This document shows positions 36,229-45,111 of a DNA stretch of 64,000 nt, one piece after another (within the stretch, counting starts at the first letter, position 1; every line of letters begins with the position of its first letter). The position numbers were made by a program, and so were the translations under genes. Origin of the DNA: Planctomycetia bacterium (GTDB lineage: Bacteria; Planctomycetota; Phycisphaerae; UBA1845; UTPLA1). The notes beneath the pieces were generated by a model. The model was given only the letters and a program-made list of their open reading frames with translations, searched no databases and was not told where the DNA came from. The DNA lies in assembly GCA_015200345.1 (NCBI GenBank), contig CP054187.1, positions 1 through 64,000 on the forward strand. Reading direction: 5' to 3'.

Positions 36229-38511
36229 ATGTTTCGCGCGGATTCCACGCCTGCGATCCCCGATGCAACAGTTTCAACTCGCTCCAGCCTTGCGCGGGCG
36301 GTGTGGCCGGTGGCCGCAATTTCGTTGACGGTTTTCCTGCTGCACGGCCTGGCCCTGTGGGACGGCGTGGTCCTCGATGACCATTGGCACCAGAAAGGCT
36401 TGCGCGAACACGGCTGGTCGTTCTTCGAGCTGCTTCGCACGCTGATCATCGCGCCGGCGGATTACATCGATTGCTGGTGGCAGACCAAGCCCGTCGTCTG
36501 GCATTACTTCCGGCCGTTCTTCATCGTTTGCATGAAGTTCGCGTACCTCGTGGTCGGTCGCGGCGACGAGACGGCGCTGCATGCGTTGAGCCTCGGTCTG
36601 CACTGGCTGTCCAGTTTGCTCGTCTGGAGGCTGTGCCTGCGGCTGACGGGCGATCGGACCTGGAGCCTGGTCGGCGGGCTGGTGTTCGCAATCTACCCAC
36701 ATTCGGTGGTGACGGTGGCGTGGCCGTCGTCGCAGAATGTCGTGATTCAGAACACGCTGTTGCTGGGGGTCGTGCTTGCATACTTGCGAGCGTCACGTAT
36801 TCCGCCGGCGTTGGTCCCGGGAGATGCGTCGAGATCAGGAGCGGTTCCGCCGCGCACGGGCCTGCCGTATGCACGCGGGGCGTTGGCCGCGACGTGGGTG
36901 CTGTGGCTTCTGGCGATCTTCACGCGCGAGAACGCGATTCTGTTCCCGGCGATCCTTGCATCGTTTGAGTTCGCGCACGGCGGGTGGCGGCGACTGTGGG
37001 GGCGGCGGTGGTTCTTCATTGCGTGCGGCGTCGTGGGTGTCGCATTCATGGCATGGCGCTCCGCCCTGGGGATCGATCCGCTGCCGGACGTGTACTGTCA
37101 CCGGCCCGACGGCCATCTCTCACGCTATGCCGGCTGGCTGGCTGCGAAGTTTCTGCATTACGTCTGCGTATCAATCTGGCCTGCGCCGATGGTCGCCGGA
37201 CCGACCGGGCGCCTGAACCCGTGGACGGAAGCTCCCGGTGATTGCGTGTTGATGTTGTTCATCGTGGTTGGGATGGTTTGGATGTATTGCCGGGCGGCGC
37301 GGCGCTCGGTGGGATGGTGGATCTGGCCGTTGTGGATTGTGATGTCCATTCTTCCCGTCGTGACGGTCGTGGCGACGCCGCATTCGGGTTACATGAGCGG
37401 CGTGGGCGTGGCGGTCGGATTGGCCGTGGCGATGTCCGTACCCAACCATCCCACATCCCCATCTGCGCTTCGACCGGCCGTGGGCCTGGCGATGATCCTC
37501 GGCATGGCCTTCATGGCGCCGGTGACACGCCTGCAATGGATGGGGACGGCGGCGGCCGAGCGAATCGTTCCCGGTTGGGTGCAGGCGTCGCCGCCCGCGA
37601 AAACTGTTACAGATGTCTTTTTTATCAATCTGCCCTTTGTCAATGTGTATCTCAAGCCCGATCTGGACAAGCGGCTTGGGCCGGCATTCTCATCGGTTCG
37701 CGTTCATGCGCTGATGTTCGCGCCGCATCCGACGGGAATGGACCGCCGCAGCACACTGGAGCAGTTGGACGCGCACACGTTCATCGTTCGCGTCGAGGGG
37801 CAGGCGTATTTCTCTCGACTGCTGGGGCGGTTCCTCGTGGAGGGCTTTGGCGACCGGTCGATGTTTGAGCCGGGGCGAACGATTCGAACCGACGCGTTCG
37901 ACGTAACAATTCTGGAACGCGACACGCAGGGAGTCTGGGCGCTGAAATTCACGTTCCCGCGTCCGCTGACGGATCCCTCGTATTGCTTTTATTTCACAAG
38001 CGGCGTGTGCGGTGCGGCAAAACTGCGATTCCGGGACGTGGTCGCGTCGCCGGCATCGCCCCAATCGTCCGAGCCGAGCTGGGTGCAAGAACATCCAACG
38101 CTCGCGGACTCGCTCGAAGTTGAGCAGGCCGCGGCGTATCTCGAAGCGGGTTATGCTGCCGCCGCGATTCCGTTGCTGCGGGTTGCCGCCGACGCGAATC
38201 ATCCGCTGCGACGCGAAGCCGAGAAGACGCTCCGCCCTGTGGCCGAATTCATGGCGACGGCTTTGGGGGCGCGGTGCCAATCAGTGTTTGACCGATCAGA
38301 GGTGGGCGCAGCCTCGTGGCGCGACGTCGCGGCATGGTGGACGAACGGCGTCCGCGATGATGCCCTGCGTGATCTCTGGCAACACCGTCGGGACTTCGAC
38401 CACCTCACGTGGTTGAGAGCGGAGAATGAGTTCGACCGATGGATCGCATCGGGCCTGATTCGCACGGACCTGTACCTGACCGGTCCGCCGTATCGGGGGC
38501 CGTTCGAGTGA
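36229..38511 (+). CDS. GT-C-like multi-spanning membrane protein with soluble C-terminus
   Basis: A 760-residue protein. The N-terminal ~440 residues have about ten hydrophobic helices and an acidic pair after the first helix (GVVLDDHWH), as in GT-C lipid-linked glycosyltransferases (protein mannosyltransferase-like). GGLVFAIYPHSVVTVAWPSSQ is also typical of such proteins. From about 440 on, the protein is soluble, with TPR-like helices near the end (AAAYLEAGYAAAAIPLLRVAADANHPLRREAEKTL). It could transfer a sugar to a protein or lipid outside the membrane; substrate unknown. It begins 33 bases after the PEP-CTERM gene. Confidence 0.75.
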   Translation: MFRADSTPAIPDATVSTRSSLARAVWPVAAISLTVFLLHGLALWDGVVLDDHWHQKGLREHGWSFFELLRTLIIAPADYIDCWWQTKPVVWHYFRPFFIVCMKFAYLVVGRGDETALHALSLGLHWLSSLLVWRLCLRLTGDRTWSLVGGLVFAIYPHSVVTVAWPSSQNVVIQNTLLLGVVLAYLRASRIPPALVPGDASRSGAVPPRTGLPYARGALAATWVLWLLAIFTRENAILFPAILASFEFAHGGWRRLWGRRWFFIACGVVGVAFMAWRSALGIDPLPDVYCHRPDGHLSRYAGWLAAKFLHYVCVSIWPAPMVAGPTGRLNPWTEAPGDCVLMLFIVVGMVWMYCRAARRSVGWWIWPLWIVMSILPVVTVVATPHSGYMSGVGVAVGLAVAMSVPNHPTSPSALRPAVGLAMILGMAFMAPVTRLQWMGTAAAERIVPGWVQASPPAKTVTDVFFINLPFVNVYLKPDLDKRLGPAFSSVRVHALMFAPHPTGMDRRSTLEQLDAHTFIVRVEGQAYFSRLLGRFLVEGFGDRSMFEPGRTIRTDAFDVTILERDTQGVWALKFTFPRPLTDPSYCFYFTSGVCGAAKLRFRDVVASPASPQSSEPSWVQEHPTLADSLEVEQAAAYLEAGYAAAAIPLLRVAADANHPLRREAEKTLRPVAEFMATALGARCQSVFDRSEVGAASWRDVAAWWTNGVRDDALRDLWQHRRDFDHLTWLRAENEFDRWIASGLIRTDLYLTGPPYRGPFE

Positions 38512-38593
38512 GCACGCCCCGTAAACCAAGCCGGGCTGGCCGGATCCGGTTTGATTGAGGCCAGCTGTTTTCCGTAAGCCGTTCGTTGCCGAT

Positions 38594-39622
38594 ATGAGAC
38601 GTATGAGCGCGCGGGGCTTGGCAGTCGAATCCATTCACATGGAGCGTGCCACCGTCGGGGGGCGGCTGGACCGCTCGCGCGTTGAGAGCGGCCGCCTTCG
38701 CGGGCTGGACTCCACGGAACCGGCAGTTGTGAAGACGCCGGTCAGAAACGTCTTCACGGTTGATCTCGAAGATTGGCCGGTGGCCGTGCTGGGGCCGAAC
38801 GAGCCGATCACCGGTCGCGTGGTCGAGAACACGCTGAAGCTGCTGAACATCCTGCACTGGCATGGTGTGCACGCGACGTTTTTTGTCCTGACGCGCGTCG
38901 CGGAAGCATTCCCGGAGTTAATCGCGCAAGTTCGTGAGGCGGGGCACGAAATCGCCTCGCACGGCCATAACCATCAATTGCTGACGCGACAAACTCCGAA
39001 GGAGTTCGAAAACGATGTGCGTCGCAGCCTGGACGTCCTGCAACAACTGACCGGTGAGCGGCCGATGGGGTACCGCGCGCCGGCTTTCAGCGTTGTGCGC
39101 GAGACCCGATGGGCGGGTCCGATTCTTTCGCGCCTGGGTTTTGCGTACAGTTCGAGTGTGTTTCCCATCCTGCATCGGCGATATGGAATCGCGACCGCGC
39201 CGCGCGGCATCCATCGCTGGGACGATTGTCCGTTGATTGAATGTCCTCCCGCGACGGTTCGGGTTGCGGGCGTGAATCTGCCGGTCGCGGGCGGCGGGTA
39301 CTTTCGGCTGTTGCCCGGCGCCGTCGTGCGCGCCGCGGTGCGCCGACTGAATCGCGCGGGCCAACCGGCGATTCTGTACGTACACCCGTACGAACTGGAT
39401 GTGGACGGCCTGACCTATCACGCCGACCACGGCGTGCGCATTGGCCCGTGGCGTCGCATGACGCAAGCGCTGGGCCGCGAAAGTTTCGAAGATCGGTTGC
39501 ACCGGCTGCTGGAATCGTTCTCGTTCACGACAATGCGCGAGCTGCTGGCTGGCGATGAACCGAAATCAAATGAAAAACCCCCGGCGAGCGTGCCGAGGGC
39601 TTTTCAAGACGGATCGTTGTGA
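38594..39622 (+). CDS. Polysaccharide deacetylase of the PEP-CTERM/EPS type (DUF3473)
   Basis: About 342 residues. The NodB-type deacetylase domain has NVFTVDLEDWPV, ATFFVLTRVAEAFPELI, HEIASHGHNHQLL (metal-binding His pair) and MGYRAPAFSV. The C-terminus has GGGYFRLLP and LYVHPYELD, typical of DUF3473, the C-terminal part of deacetylases found in PEP-CTERM/exosortase loci. It removes N-acetyl groups from an exopolysaccharide. The start is uncertain (38594, 38639 or a GTG at 38729). The last ~20 codons run through the terminator hairpin of the opposite gene. Confidence 0.88.
   Translation: MRRMSARGLAVESIHMERATVGGRLDRSRVESGRLRGLDSTEPAVVKTPVRNVFTVDLEDWPVAVLGPNEPITGRVVENTLKLLNILHWHGVHATFFVLTRVAEAFPELIAQVREAGHEIASHGHNHQLLTRQTPKEFENDVRRSLDVLQQLTGERPMGYRAPAFSVVRETRWAGPILSRLGFAYSSSVFPILHRRYGIATAPRGIHRWDDCPLIECPPATVRVAGVNLPVAGGGYFRLLPGAVVRAAVRRLNRAGQPAILYVHPYELDVDGLTYHADHGVRIGPWRRMTQALGRESFEDRLHRLLESFSFTTMRELLAGDEPKSNEKPPASVPRAFQDGSL
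39573..39604 (-). terminator. Rho-independent terminator of the subtilase gene
   Basis: On the minus strand AAAAGCCCTCGGC and GCCGGGGGTTTTT pair around a 6-base loop with two G-U wobbles, followed by a T-run. It lies 33 bases after the subtilase stop. The plus-strand deacetylase coding sequence reads through it near its 3' end. Confidence 0.85.
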
Positions 39623-39636
39623 ACGGTTGCTGCGGA

Positions 39637-41850
39637 TCAGTTGCAGACGTTGTTCACCACGCAGTTGATCCATTGCTGGATATCCTGCCCGTTGTTGAAG
39701 GTGTTGCCGTCCATATCAACCGCTGCTTGTGACGCGGGGTTCGTGTTGATGCCGAGCAGCACGTCCACGAAGCACGCGGTGTCCAGCGTGAGGTCGAACC
39801 CGCCGCTCTGGTCGCAATCGGGCTGCTGCGGCGTGGGGACGACGTTGCCGGTCGCCACGAGAGCGAATCCCTGGGGCGATCCCGGCGCGTTAACCGCGAT
39901 TGCATTGACGGTAACGGTGTAGGTTCCAGCCGGCGGCGAGAGCAGGTAGACCTGCTCGGCATTGTTTCGGAAATCCGCGGATCCGCCCGTGGTGGATTGC
40001 CCACCCGAGAAGACGTTTCCGAGGTAAGTACCGCCCGGTCCCGTAACCACCAGGTTGAGATCGTTGATGTAGGCCGGATTGGCGTTGAGCGCGGCCTGCC
40101 GTTCCGTCCAGACGAGCGTGATTTTTAAGGGCATGCCGGCGGTGACGTTGATGCCGTAGGTCTTGGACTGCCCGGTGGTGAGACCGTTCACGCGGCGCAG
40201 ATCATCGAGGACGATGAGTTTGCGTGAATCGCCGGCGAAGTACAGGGCGTCTTCGAGCAGGACACGGCCCCAGCCTTCGGTGTTGCTGGGGAATCCGGCG
40301 ATGCCGGTGACGTCGGCGCCGGAGTTGATCAGGGTTGCCCGAATCAGCGCGCCGGAAGGCGTGAAACCATTGGCCGGCACCGCCGCGCCGGTCGGATAAT
40401 AGCCATCAGTATAATACTGCCGAACGAGCAGCCCGGCACCCGCGACGGCGGGGCTGGCCATGGACGTGCCTGTGAGATTCGCCGACGTGCAGACCGTGCC
40501 GCTCCCCGAAGCCGACGTCGTGGAGCAGCCGGGCGCCATCAGTTCCGGTTTCCGTCGCTGATCATTGGTCGGCCCAGCCCCGCCGGAGCAGAGGCTCGTC
40601 GCCGGGTTGTCCGTGGAGGCCGAAACCGAGAGGCAGTTCTTGGCGTTTTCGGGCGTTTTCAAGGTTGACGTATTGGTTTCGGCAAAACAGACCAGCGCAT
40701 CTTCATTATTAAAGGAGAACGTATCAATATCGACGCACCACTGGGTGTACGCCGTCGTTCCGTCATCTCCCCAGCTGTTGGTGTAAACCCGAGCGCCATT
40801 GGTGAACATCGTATTAAACGTTGCCAGCAGGCCGATGCCGGTCATGGACGAGTAGCGGTAGTGAACCAGTCGCGCGCCATAGGCCATGCCGCGGAGCGTG
40901 GTGGTCCCGTTGATCGGGAACTCGTCCCCGACAAACGTAGCGGCCGTGTGCAGGCCATGCTGGCCGTAGGATTGGGTGCCGCCATAGAACTGAATCTTGC
41001 GGTGCGACGGACCCACCGGATTCCCACTCGCATCACGGAATGAGCAGTGGCTGACGTTGACGGGATCATCAATGTGCCCTCCAAGCTGGCCGACCCCGGT
41101 TACGCCCTTGTTCCAAACCGATGTGTTTCCGGAGGAATATGACTGAAGAATCCATGCGTTGGAGCTATTGCGGAGCGTCAGCTCCGGGGCTTCTTCAACA
41201 AACTGTATCTGTTTGACTTGCGCCAAAAGCTGAATTGACGCATCGGGAAGGCGGACCTCGATGAGATCGCCGTCCTCGCGGGGATCCAGATTGGTGATGG
41301 TTGCGCCTTGGAGATTCGCGATCTGATCAATGGCCGCGCCGGTATCCGAACCGTCGAGCAGCTTAACGGTCAGCAGGCGAACTCCCTCTGCCGCCAATTG
41401 CTGACGTTCCTGCGTCTGGTATGTACGAGTACCAATCTCCGGGTCGAGCTTCCAACCCGCGTCGTACGCGCCGAGCCATCGCACGAAGTCCAGCCCCGTA
41501 AGCTGCGCCGGAGCGTTAAACCCCGCCGGCAACTCGACGATGTAGGCATACATCGGTAGATATTGACCGAGCACCACGCCGGCCTGCGCCAGCGCCGCCT
41601 CGCGCGCGGGCGTCAGCGGACCGTCGAGTTGAATGACGAAGTGACCCTTCTCCGCGATCGTCGCGCCGGGCGCGGCCGGGTCCAGGCGATGCAGCGACTG
41701 CGCCGGCTCGAGGACAACCTTTCCGGTGCGAAGGTGCAGTGCGTTTGGTTCGGGCGGCAGATCGGGGAGGATTACGTCGGCCCGGCTCATTGACGAAAAA
41801 CCGATGGTTAGACCGATTACGCAGACGCAAAATACGCGGCTCAAAGACAT
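39637..41850 (-). CDS. Secreted subtilisin-like serine peptidase with dockerin-like C-terminus
   Basis: A 737-residue exported S8 peptidase. A signal peptide ends near SMSRA. A ~220-residue propeptide-like region precedes the catalytic domain, with the catalytic Asp in GHIDDPV (261-262), His at 298 in HGLHTA and Ser at 463 in GTSMASPAVAG. A prepeptidase-C-terminal/P-type beta domain (about 560-670) follows, then a calcium-binding dockerin-like module (CDQSGGFDLTLD and VDMDGNTFNNGQD, about 678-730). Such modules dock onto cohesins or mark surface proteins in planctomycetes. GGGAG lies upstream of ATG 41850. Confidence 0.92.
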   Translation of the reverse strand: MSLSRVFCVCVIGLTIGFSSMSRADVILPDLPPEPNALHLRTGKVVLEPAQSLHRLDPAAPGATIAEKGHFVIQLDGPLTPAREAALAQAGVVLGQYLPMYAYIVELPAGFNAPAQLTGLDFVRWLGAYDAGWKLDPEIGTRTYQTQERQQLAAEGVRLLTVKLLDGSDTGAAIDQIANLQGATITNLDPREDGDLIEVRLPDASIQLLAQVKQIQFVEEAPELTLRNSSNAWILQSYSSGNTSVWNKGVTGVGQLGGHIDDPVNVSHCSFRDASGNPVGPSHRKIQFYGGTQSYGQHGLHTAATFVGDEFPINGTTTLRGMAYGARLVHYRYSSMTGIGLLATFNTMFTNGARVYTNSWGDDGTTAYTQWCVDIDTFSFNNEDALVCFAETNTSTLKTPENAKNCLSVSASTDNPATSLCSGGAGPTNDQRRKPELMAPGCSTTSASGSGTVCTSANLTGTSMASPAVAGAGLLVRQYYTDGYYPTGAAVPANGFTPSGALIRATLINSGADVTGIAGFPSNTEGWGRVLLEDALYFAGDSRKLIVLDDLRRVNGLTTGQSKTYGINVTAGMPLKITLVWTERQAALNANPAYINDLNLVVTGPGGTYLGNVFSGGQSTTGGSADFRNNAEQVYLLSPPAGTYTVTVNAIAVNAPGSPQGFALVATGNVVPTPQQPDCDQSGGFDLTLDTACFVDVLLGINTNPASQAAVDMDGNTFNNGQDIQQWINCVVNNVCN

Positions 41851-42122
41851 GGAGGATTCTCCCTCACCCTCTACTGGATGCTTGCCGACCCGAGCGCGCA
41901 GACCATGCGCTCGCTAGACTTGTCGGCTACGGCTGGCTCAACGTGAACCACACCACCGTTATTTGCACCTTACAGGATTATACCGGATGGCATGCGGCGG
42001 CTAAAAGGTCATTTGCGTCCTTTTGAACCTTGATACAGGCTGGACGTGTCTTTTTGCACAGATGCCTGGTCCGAATAGGGTTGGCAAGGGGGATATGTGT
42101 GTCACGCGGTAACGGCGGACTT

Positions 42123-42602
42123 CTACTGCCGCGAAAGCGTTGCGAAAACCGGTTCGGAGGACTGCGTGTCCGGCTGGTCCAACCGCTCATCCGTCCGGTA
42201 TCCCTGGAACTGCCCGTCGATTTGGACCTCCCCGACAAAGGTTGTCCGCATCCGGACTTCGCTGAAGCTCTCCGGGTTGTAGGTCAACGTGAGCGTGATC
42301 GTATCGCCGGCGCTGGCGATCTTCGGGGCCATGAGAATTCGCGGCACGAATCCACGACCATCCGGGCTGCACGTTCGGTCGAAGATCGATACGCGGCCTT
42401 CCTGGATCACAAGGCACGAACGCTTTCCGGTCTCGTCGGCGAGGACCCATTGGCCGTCCATGTTGACGAAGGACGCGACCAGCGGGTTAACCGGGAGCGT
42501 AACGACCACCGGCAGAGGCGCGGGGATGGGAACGAGCGAACCGCCACAGCCAGTAGCAAACAGAGCGGTGATGCAGAGCATGATGGCGTGGCGATTCTTC
42601 AC
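42123..42602 (-). CDS. Small lipoprotein of unknown function
   Basis: A 159-residue protein with a lipoprotein signal (MLCITALFATGCGG). After a Pro/Val-rich linker comes a beta-rich domain: NMDGQWVLADETGKRSCLVIQEG, ITLTLTYNPESFSEV. No family is recognised; the pattern is that of a small ligand-binding or structural beta-barrel. The start is GTG 42602 with a GGGGGGAGG tract very close upstream; ATG 42581 is an alternative that still keeps the lipobox. Confidence 0.65.
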   Translation of the reverse strand: MKNRHAIMLCITALFATGCGGSLVPIPAPLPVVVTLPVNPLVASFVNMDGQWVLADETGKRSCLVIQEGRVSIFDRTCSPDGRGFVPRILMAPKIASAGDTITLTLTYNPESFSEVRMRTTFVGEVQIDGQFQGYRTDERLDQPDTQSSEPVFATLSRQ

Positions 42603-42785
42603 GGCCTCCCCCCGGAGACATCAAGGCGTACAAGCGGCAGAACTCGTGTTATTCTACGCCGTCCGGCGCGGACGATTCAATGCTCTGCCGATGCCGACGC
42701 GATTCGCGGGCGATTTTTGTTTGAAGGATGTCCGCCGTCGGAGCGTGGCGGGAGGCGGCGGGCCGATTTTACCGGAGGTTTACAT

Positions 42786-43322
42786 ATGGCTCATGTGGCA
42801 GCCATTGAAGCGGGGGACTCCCCGGCGTATCAGAACAAGCTGCTGGGGCTGCTGGGCGACCGCGATCCGCTGGAGGTGATGGGTGAGACACCGGTCTTTA
42901 TACGGCGGATCGTGGCCGAGCATGACGCCGCGACGCTGCGCACGCGGCCGTTCCCCGGGAAATGGACGCCGCTGGAGATCATCGGGCATCTGGTCGACAC
43001 GGAATGGGTCTATGGCTATCGGATTCGGCTGATTTTGTGCGAGGATCGGCCGACGATCCTGGGAATGGATCAGGACCTGTGGGTCGCAGGGCAGCGGTAC
43101 AACGAGCGGGAGCCGCGCGAGCTGGCGGAGCACTACGCGATGCTTCGCGAGGCGAATCTGCGTGTGTGGCGCGGCATGGGACCTGCGGACCTGGCGCGGG
43201 TCGGTCGGCACAACGAACGCGGTGAGGAATCGCTGGGGCTGATGCTGAAGATGGAGGCCGGGCACGATTTGTCGCACATCGATCAGATCACGCGCTATCT
43301 CGCGGCGGCGCGCGGCAAGTAA
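42786..43322 (+). CDS. DinB-family metalloenzyme
   Basis: A 178-residue four-helix-bundle protein of the DinB/YfiT type. The three His that would bind a metal are in EIIGHLVDTEW and AGHDLSHIDQI, and the FPGKWTPLEI entry and YNEREPRELAEHY are family-typical. Members include DNA-damage-inducible proteins and bacillithiol- or mycothiol-dependent transferases; the substrate here is unknown. GGAGG lies 9 bases before ATG 42786. The frame upstream of this ATG has no homology. Confidence 0.88.
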   Translation: MAHVAAIEAGDSPAYQNKLLGLLGDRDPLEVMGETPVFIRRIVAEHDAATLRTRPFPGKWTPLEIIGHLVDTEWVYGYRIRLILCEDRPTILGMDQDLWVAGQRYNEREPRELAEHYAMLREANLRVWRGMGPADLARVGRHNERGEESLGLMLKMEAGHDLSHIDQITRYLAAARGK

Positions 43323-43330
43323 CGGCGCGT

Positions 43331-43693
43331 TCATGCGTCGCGGTGGACCGTGTCGGGCGAAAAAGCGGGCAGGCAGACGGCGAGGTACTCCGCCCCCTGC
43401 GGATCGGGTGTGCTGTAGCGCACGCGTTCGCCCTTGTGCGAGATGACCGCCTGCCCAGCGCGGACATCCATCGCGCCGCCGTCGAACTCGACATGCAATA
43501 CCCCCTTCAGCACGATCGTGAACTCATCGAAGTCCGGCGTCTGAAACGGCTCGCTCCAGCCGGACGGGCTTTGCATTCGCGCGATGCTGACGGTGCTTGT
43601 TCGGGATGTTACGCGACCGATGAACTCCTCGATGATCTTGGGCTTGTTTCCTGCGGCGGGGATCACCGTTGGAGACTTGATCAGCGTTGGCAT
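43331..43693 (-). CDS. Cupin-domain protein
   Basis: A 120-residue single cupin. The beta-barrel core is FDEFTIVLKGVLHVEFDGGAM followed by VRAGQAVISHKGERVRYSTP. The usual metal-binding His pair of cupin motif 1 is replaced by DEF, and only one His (ISHKGE) is evident in motif 2, so it may not be a metal enzyme. Possible sugar or small-ligand binder. AAGGAA precedes ATG 43691-43693 on the minus strand. It ends 8 bases from the convergent DinB gene. Confidence 0.82.
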   Translation of the reverse strand: MPTLIKSPTVIPAAGNKPKIIEEFIGRVTSRTSTVSIARMQSPSGWSEPFQTPDFDEFTIVLKGVLHVEFDGGAMDVRAGQAVISHKGERVRYSTPDPQGAEYLAVCLPAFSPDTVHRDA

Positions 43694-43717
43694 GTGCGTT
43701 CCTTTTCAGTTGGGCAA

Positions 43718-45031
43718 TCAACGATCTGTGCGCGGGATCGCATCCGTCGCGCGCTGGGTGGCCGCCGGCGGAATCGAGGTTGCGTTTGGGCGTCCGTAGA
43801 AGAACAACAGCATGCGGTCGAAACGGTCAGCCCAGGCGGCCTCGTTGTGTTGGCCCTGGTAGATTTCCGCGTAGTAATAGTCGCGGCCGGTGACGAGGCC
43901 GGCGGCGAGGAAGGCGCGCTCCAGCCGGCGCGTCAATTCGATGGCACGGCTGAAGGTTCCGATCTGTCGGCCCTCGTCGGTGCCCATGTCGAGCCAGAAG
44001 CGCGTGTTGGCCATCCAATTCGGCGACGTTTCAATCTCATTCAATAGCGCGGCGTCGGCCCACATGAGCGCGGGCGAGACCGCGCCGCATTGTGAGAAAA
44101 TCTCGTGATGCTCGCGCGCCAGGTACAGCGAGATCAGCCCGCCGAGCGACGACCCCGCGACAGCCGTATTCTTGCGATCGGGCCGGGTGCGATACGTCCT
44201 GTCGATGAACGGCTTGACTTCTTCGACAAGGAAGCGAGCGTATTGGCGACCGCGACCGCCGGCCCCGCGCTGGGGATCGGCTTGCGGGGTGTATTCGTTC
44301 ATGCGCTCGGGGGAGTTGTAGATTCCGACGATGATAATCGGCTCGATTCGATCCGCGGCGATAAGCCGCTCCGCGTGCTCATCGGCTTGCCATTCGACTC
44401 CGAGGAACGACGTCATCGCGTCGAAGAGATTCTGACCGTCGTGCATGTAGAGCACGGGGTAGCGGGTGGTCGGGCGGCGCGTGTAATCCGGCGGCAGGTA
44501 GACCGCCAGCGTCCGCTCATTGTTCAGCGTGCGACTGCGAAACGGTTCGTGTAATCGGATATCGCCGGTGCGTGTTGACCGTCTGGCTTGAGGTGGCGCC
44601 GTGCCAGGTTGCGAGGCGTGTGGTTGCGGCGGATTAGCAGGCGATTGCGTCCGCGCGCCGCCCCAGGACGCCACCTCGGCGCGCACGACCAGACCCGAGG
44701 CCGCCGTGAAGCGCCGATTCGCAATGTCGCGCCCGGATGGATCGCGCTCGACGCGCGTCCAGTCGCCGAGCGTGATCTTGTATTCGACTTCGGCGCCATC
44801 CGGCAGATTCAATCTCGCGTGATAGCGTCCGTCCACGGTACGAATCAGGGGCAGTCCATCGGCCCGCCAATTGCCCAGTTCGGGCCGATTGCCCGAAATA
44901 AACGGGGCGGCGTCGGTAGGCGTGTCGCCGGGGACCCCTACAACAAACTCGATCTCAACCTGTGCGGGCTGATCCGCGCCGCAGCGCGCCGCAACAATCC
45001 CCGAGGCGATGCAAAGCATGGACATCAACAT
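43718..45031 (-). CDS. Secreted alpha/beta-hydrolase esterase with CBM-like N-terminus
   Basis: A 437-residue exported protein. A hydrophobic leader (LMSMLCIASGIVAARC) is followed by a starch-binding-like beta domain (about 20-115; FVVGVPGDTPTDAAPFISG, YHARLNLPDGAEVEYKITLG). After a Pro-rich linker comes an esterase D/enterochelin esterase-type hydrolase: YPVLYMHDGQNLFD, nucleophile Ser in AGSSLGGLISL, and QGQHNEAAW carrying the catalytic His. Probable substrates are esters such as acetyl- or feruloyl-sugars or siderophores. The start at 45031 is inferred from the leader. It is divergent from the queuosine salvage gene. Confidence 0.85.
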   Translation of the reverse strand: MLMSMLCIASGIVAARCGADQPAQVEIEFVVGVPGDTPTDAAPFISGNRPELGNWRADGLPLIRTVDGRYHARLNLPDGAEVEYKITLGDWTRVERDPSGRDIANRRFTAASGLVVRAEVASWGGARTQSPANPPQPHASQPGTAPPQARRSTRTGDIRLHEPFRSRTLNNERTLAVYLPPDYTRRPTTRYPVLYMHDGQNLFDAMTSFLGVEWQADEHAERLIAADRIEPIIIVGIYNSPERMNEYTPQADPQRGAGGRGRQYARFLVEEVKPFIDRTYRTRPDRKNTAVAGSSLGGLISLYLAREHHEIFSQCGAVSPALMWADAALLNEIETSPNWMANTRFWLDMGTDEGRQIGTFSRAIELTRRLERAFLAAGLVTGRDYYYAEIYQGQHNEAAWADRFDRMLLFFYGRPNATSIPPAATQRATDAIPRTDR

Positions 45032-45111
45032 GATCGGCGTATTATGGCGGCTCGGCGTTGAGTGCACCACGGCGTTGTCGAGTCGCCACCGGCCCGATAG
45101 CATTCACTTAA

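Noticed and set aside
42030-42785. N-terminal extension of the DinB frame
   Set aside because: No homology before ATG 42786, which has GGAGG; the region is mostly antisense of the lipoprotein gene.
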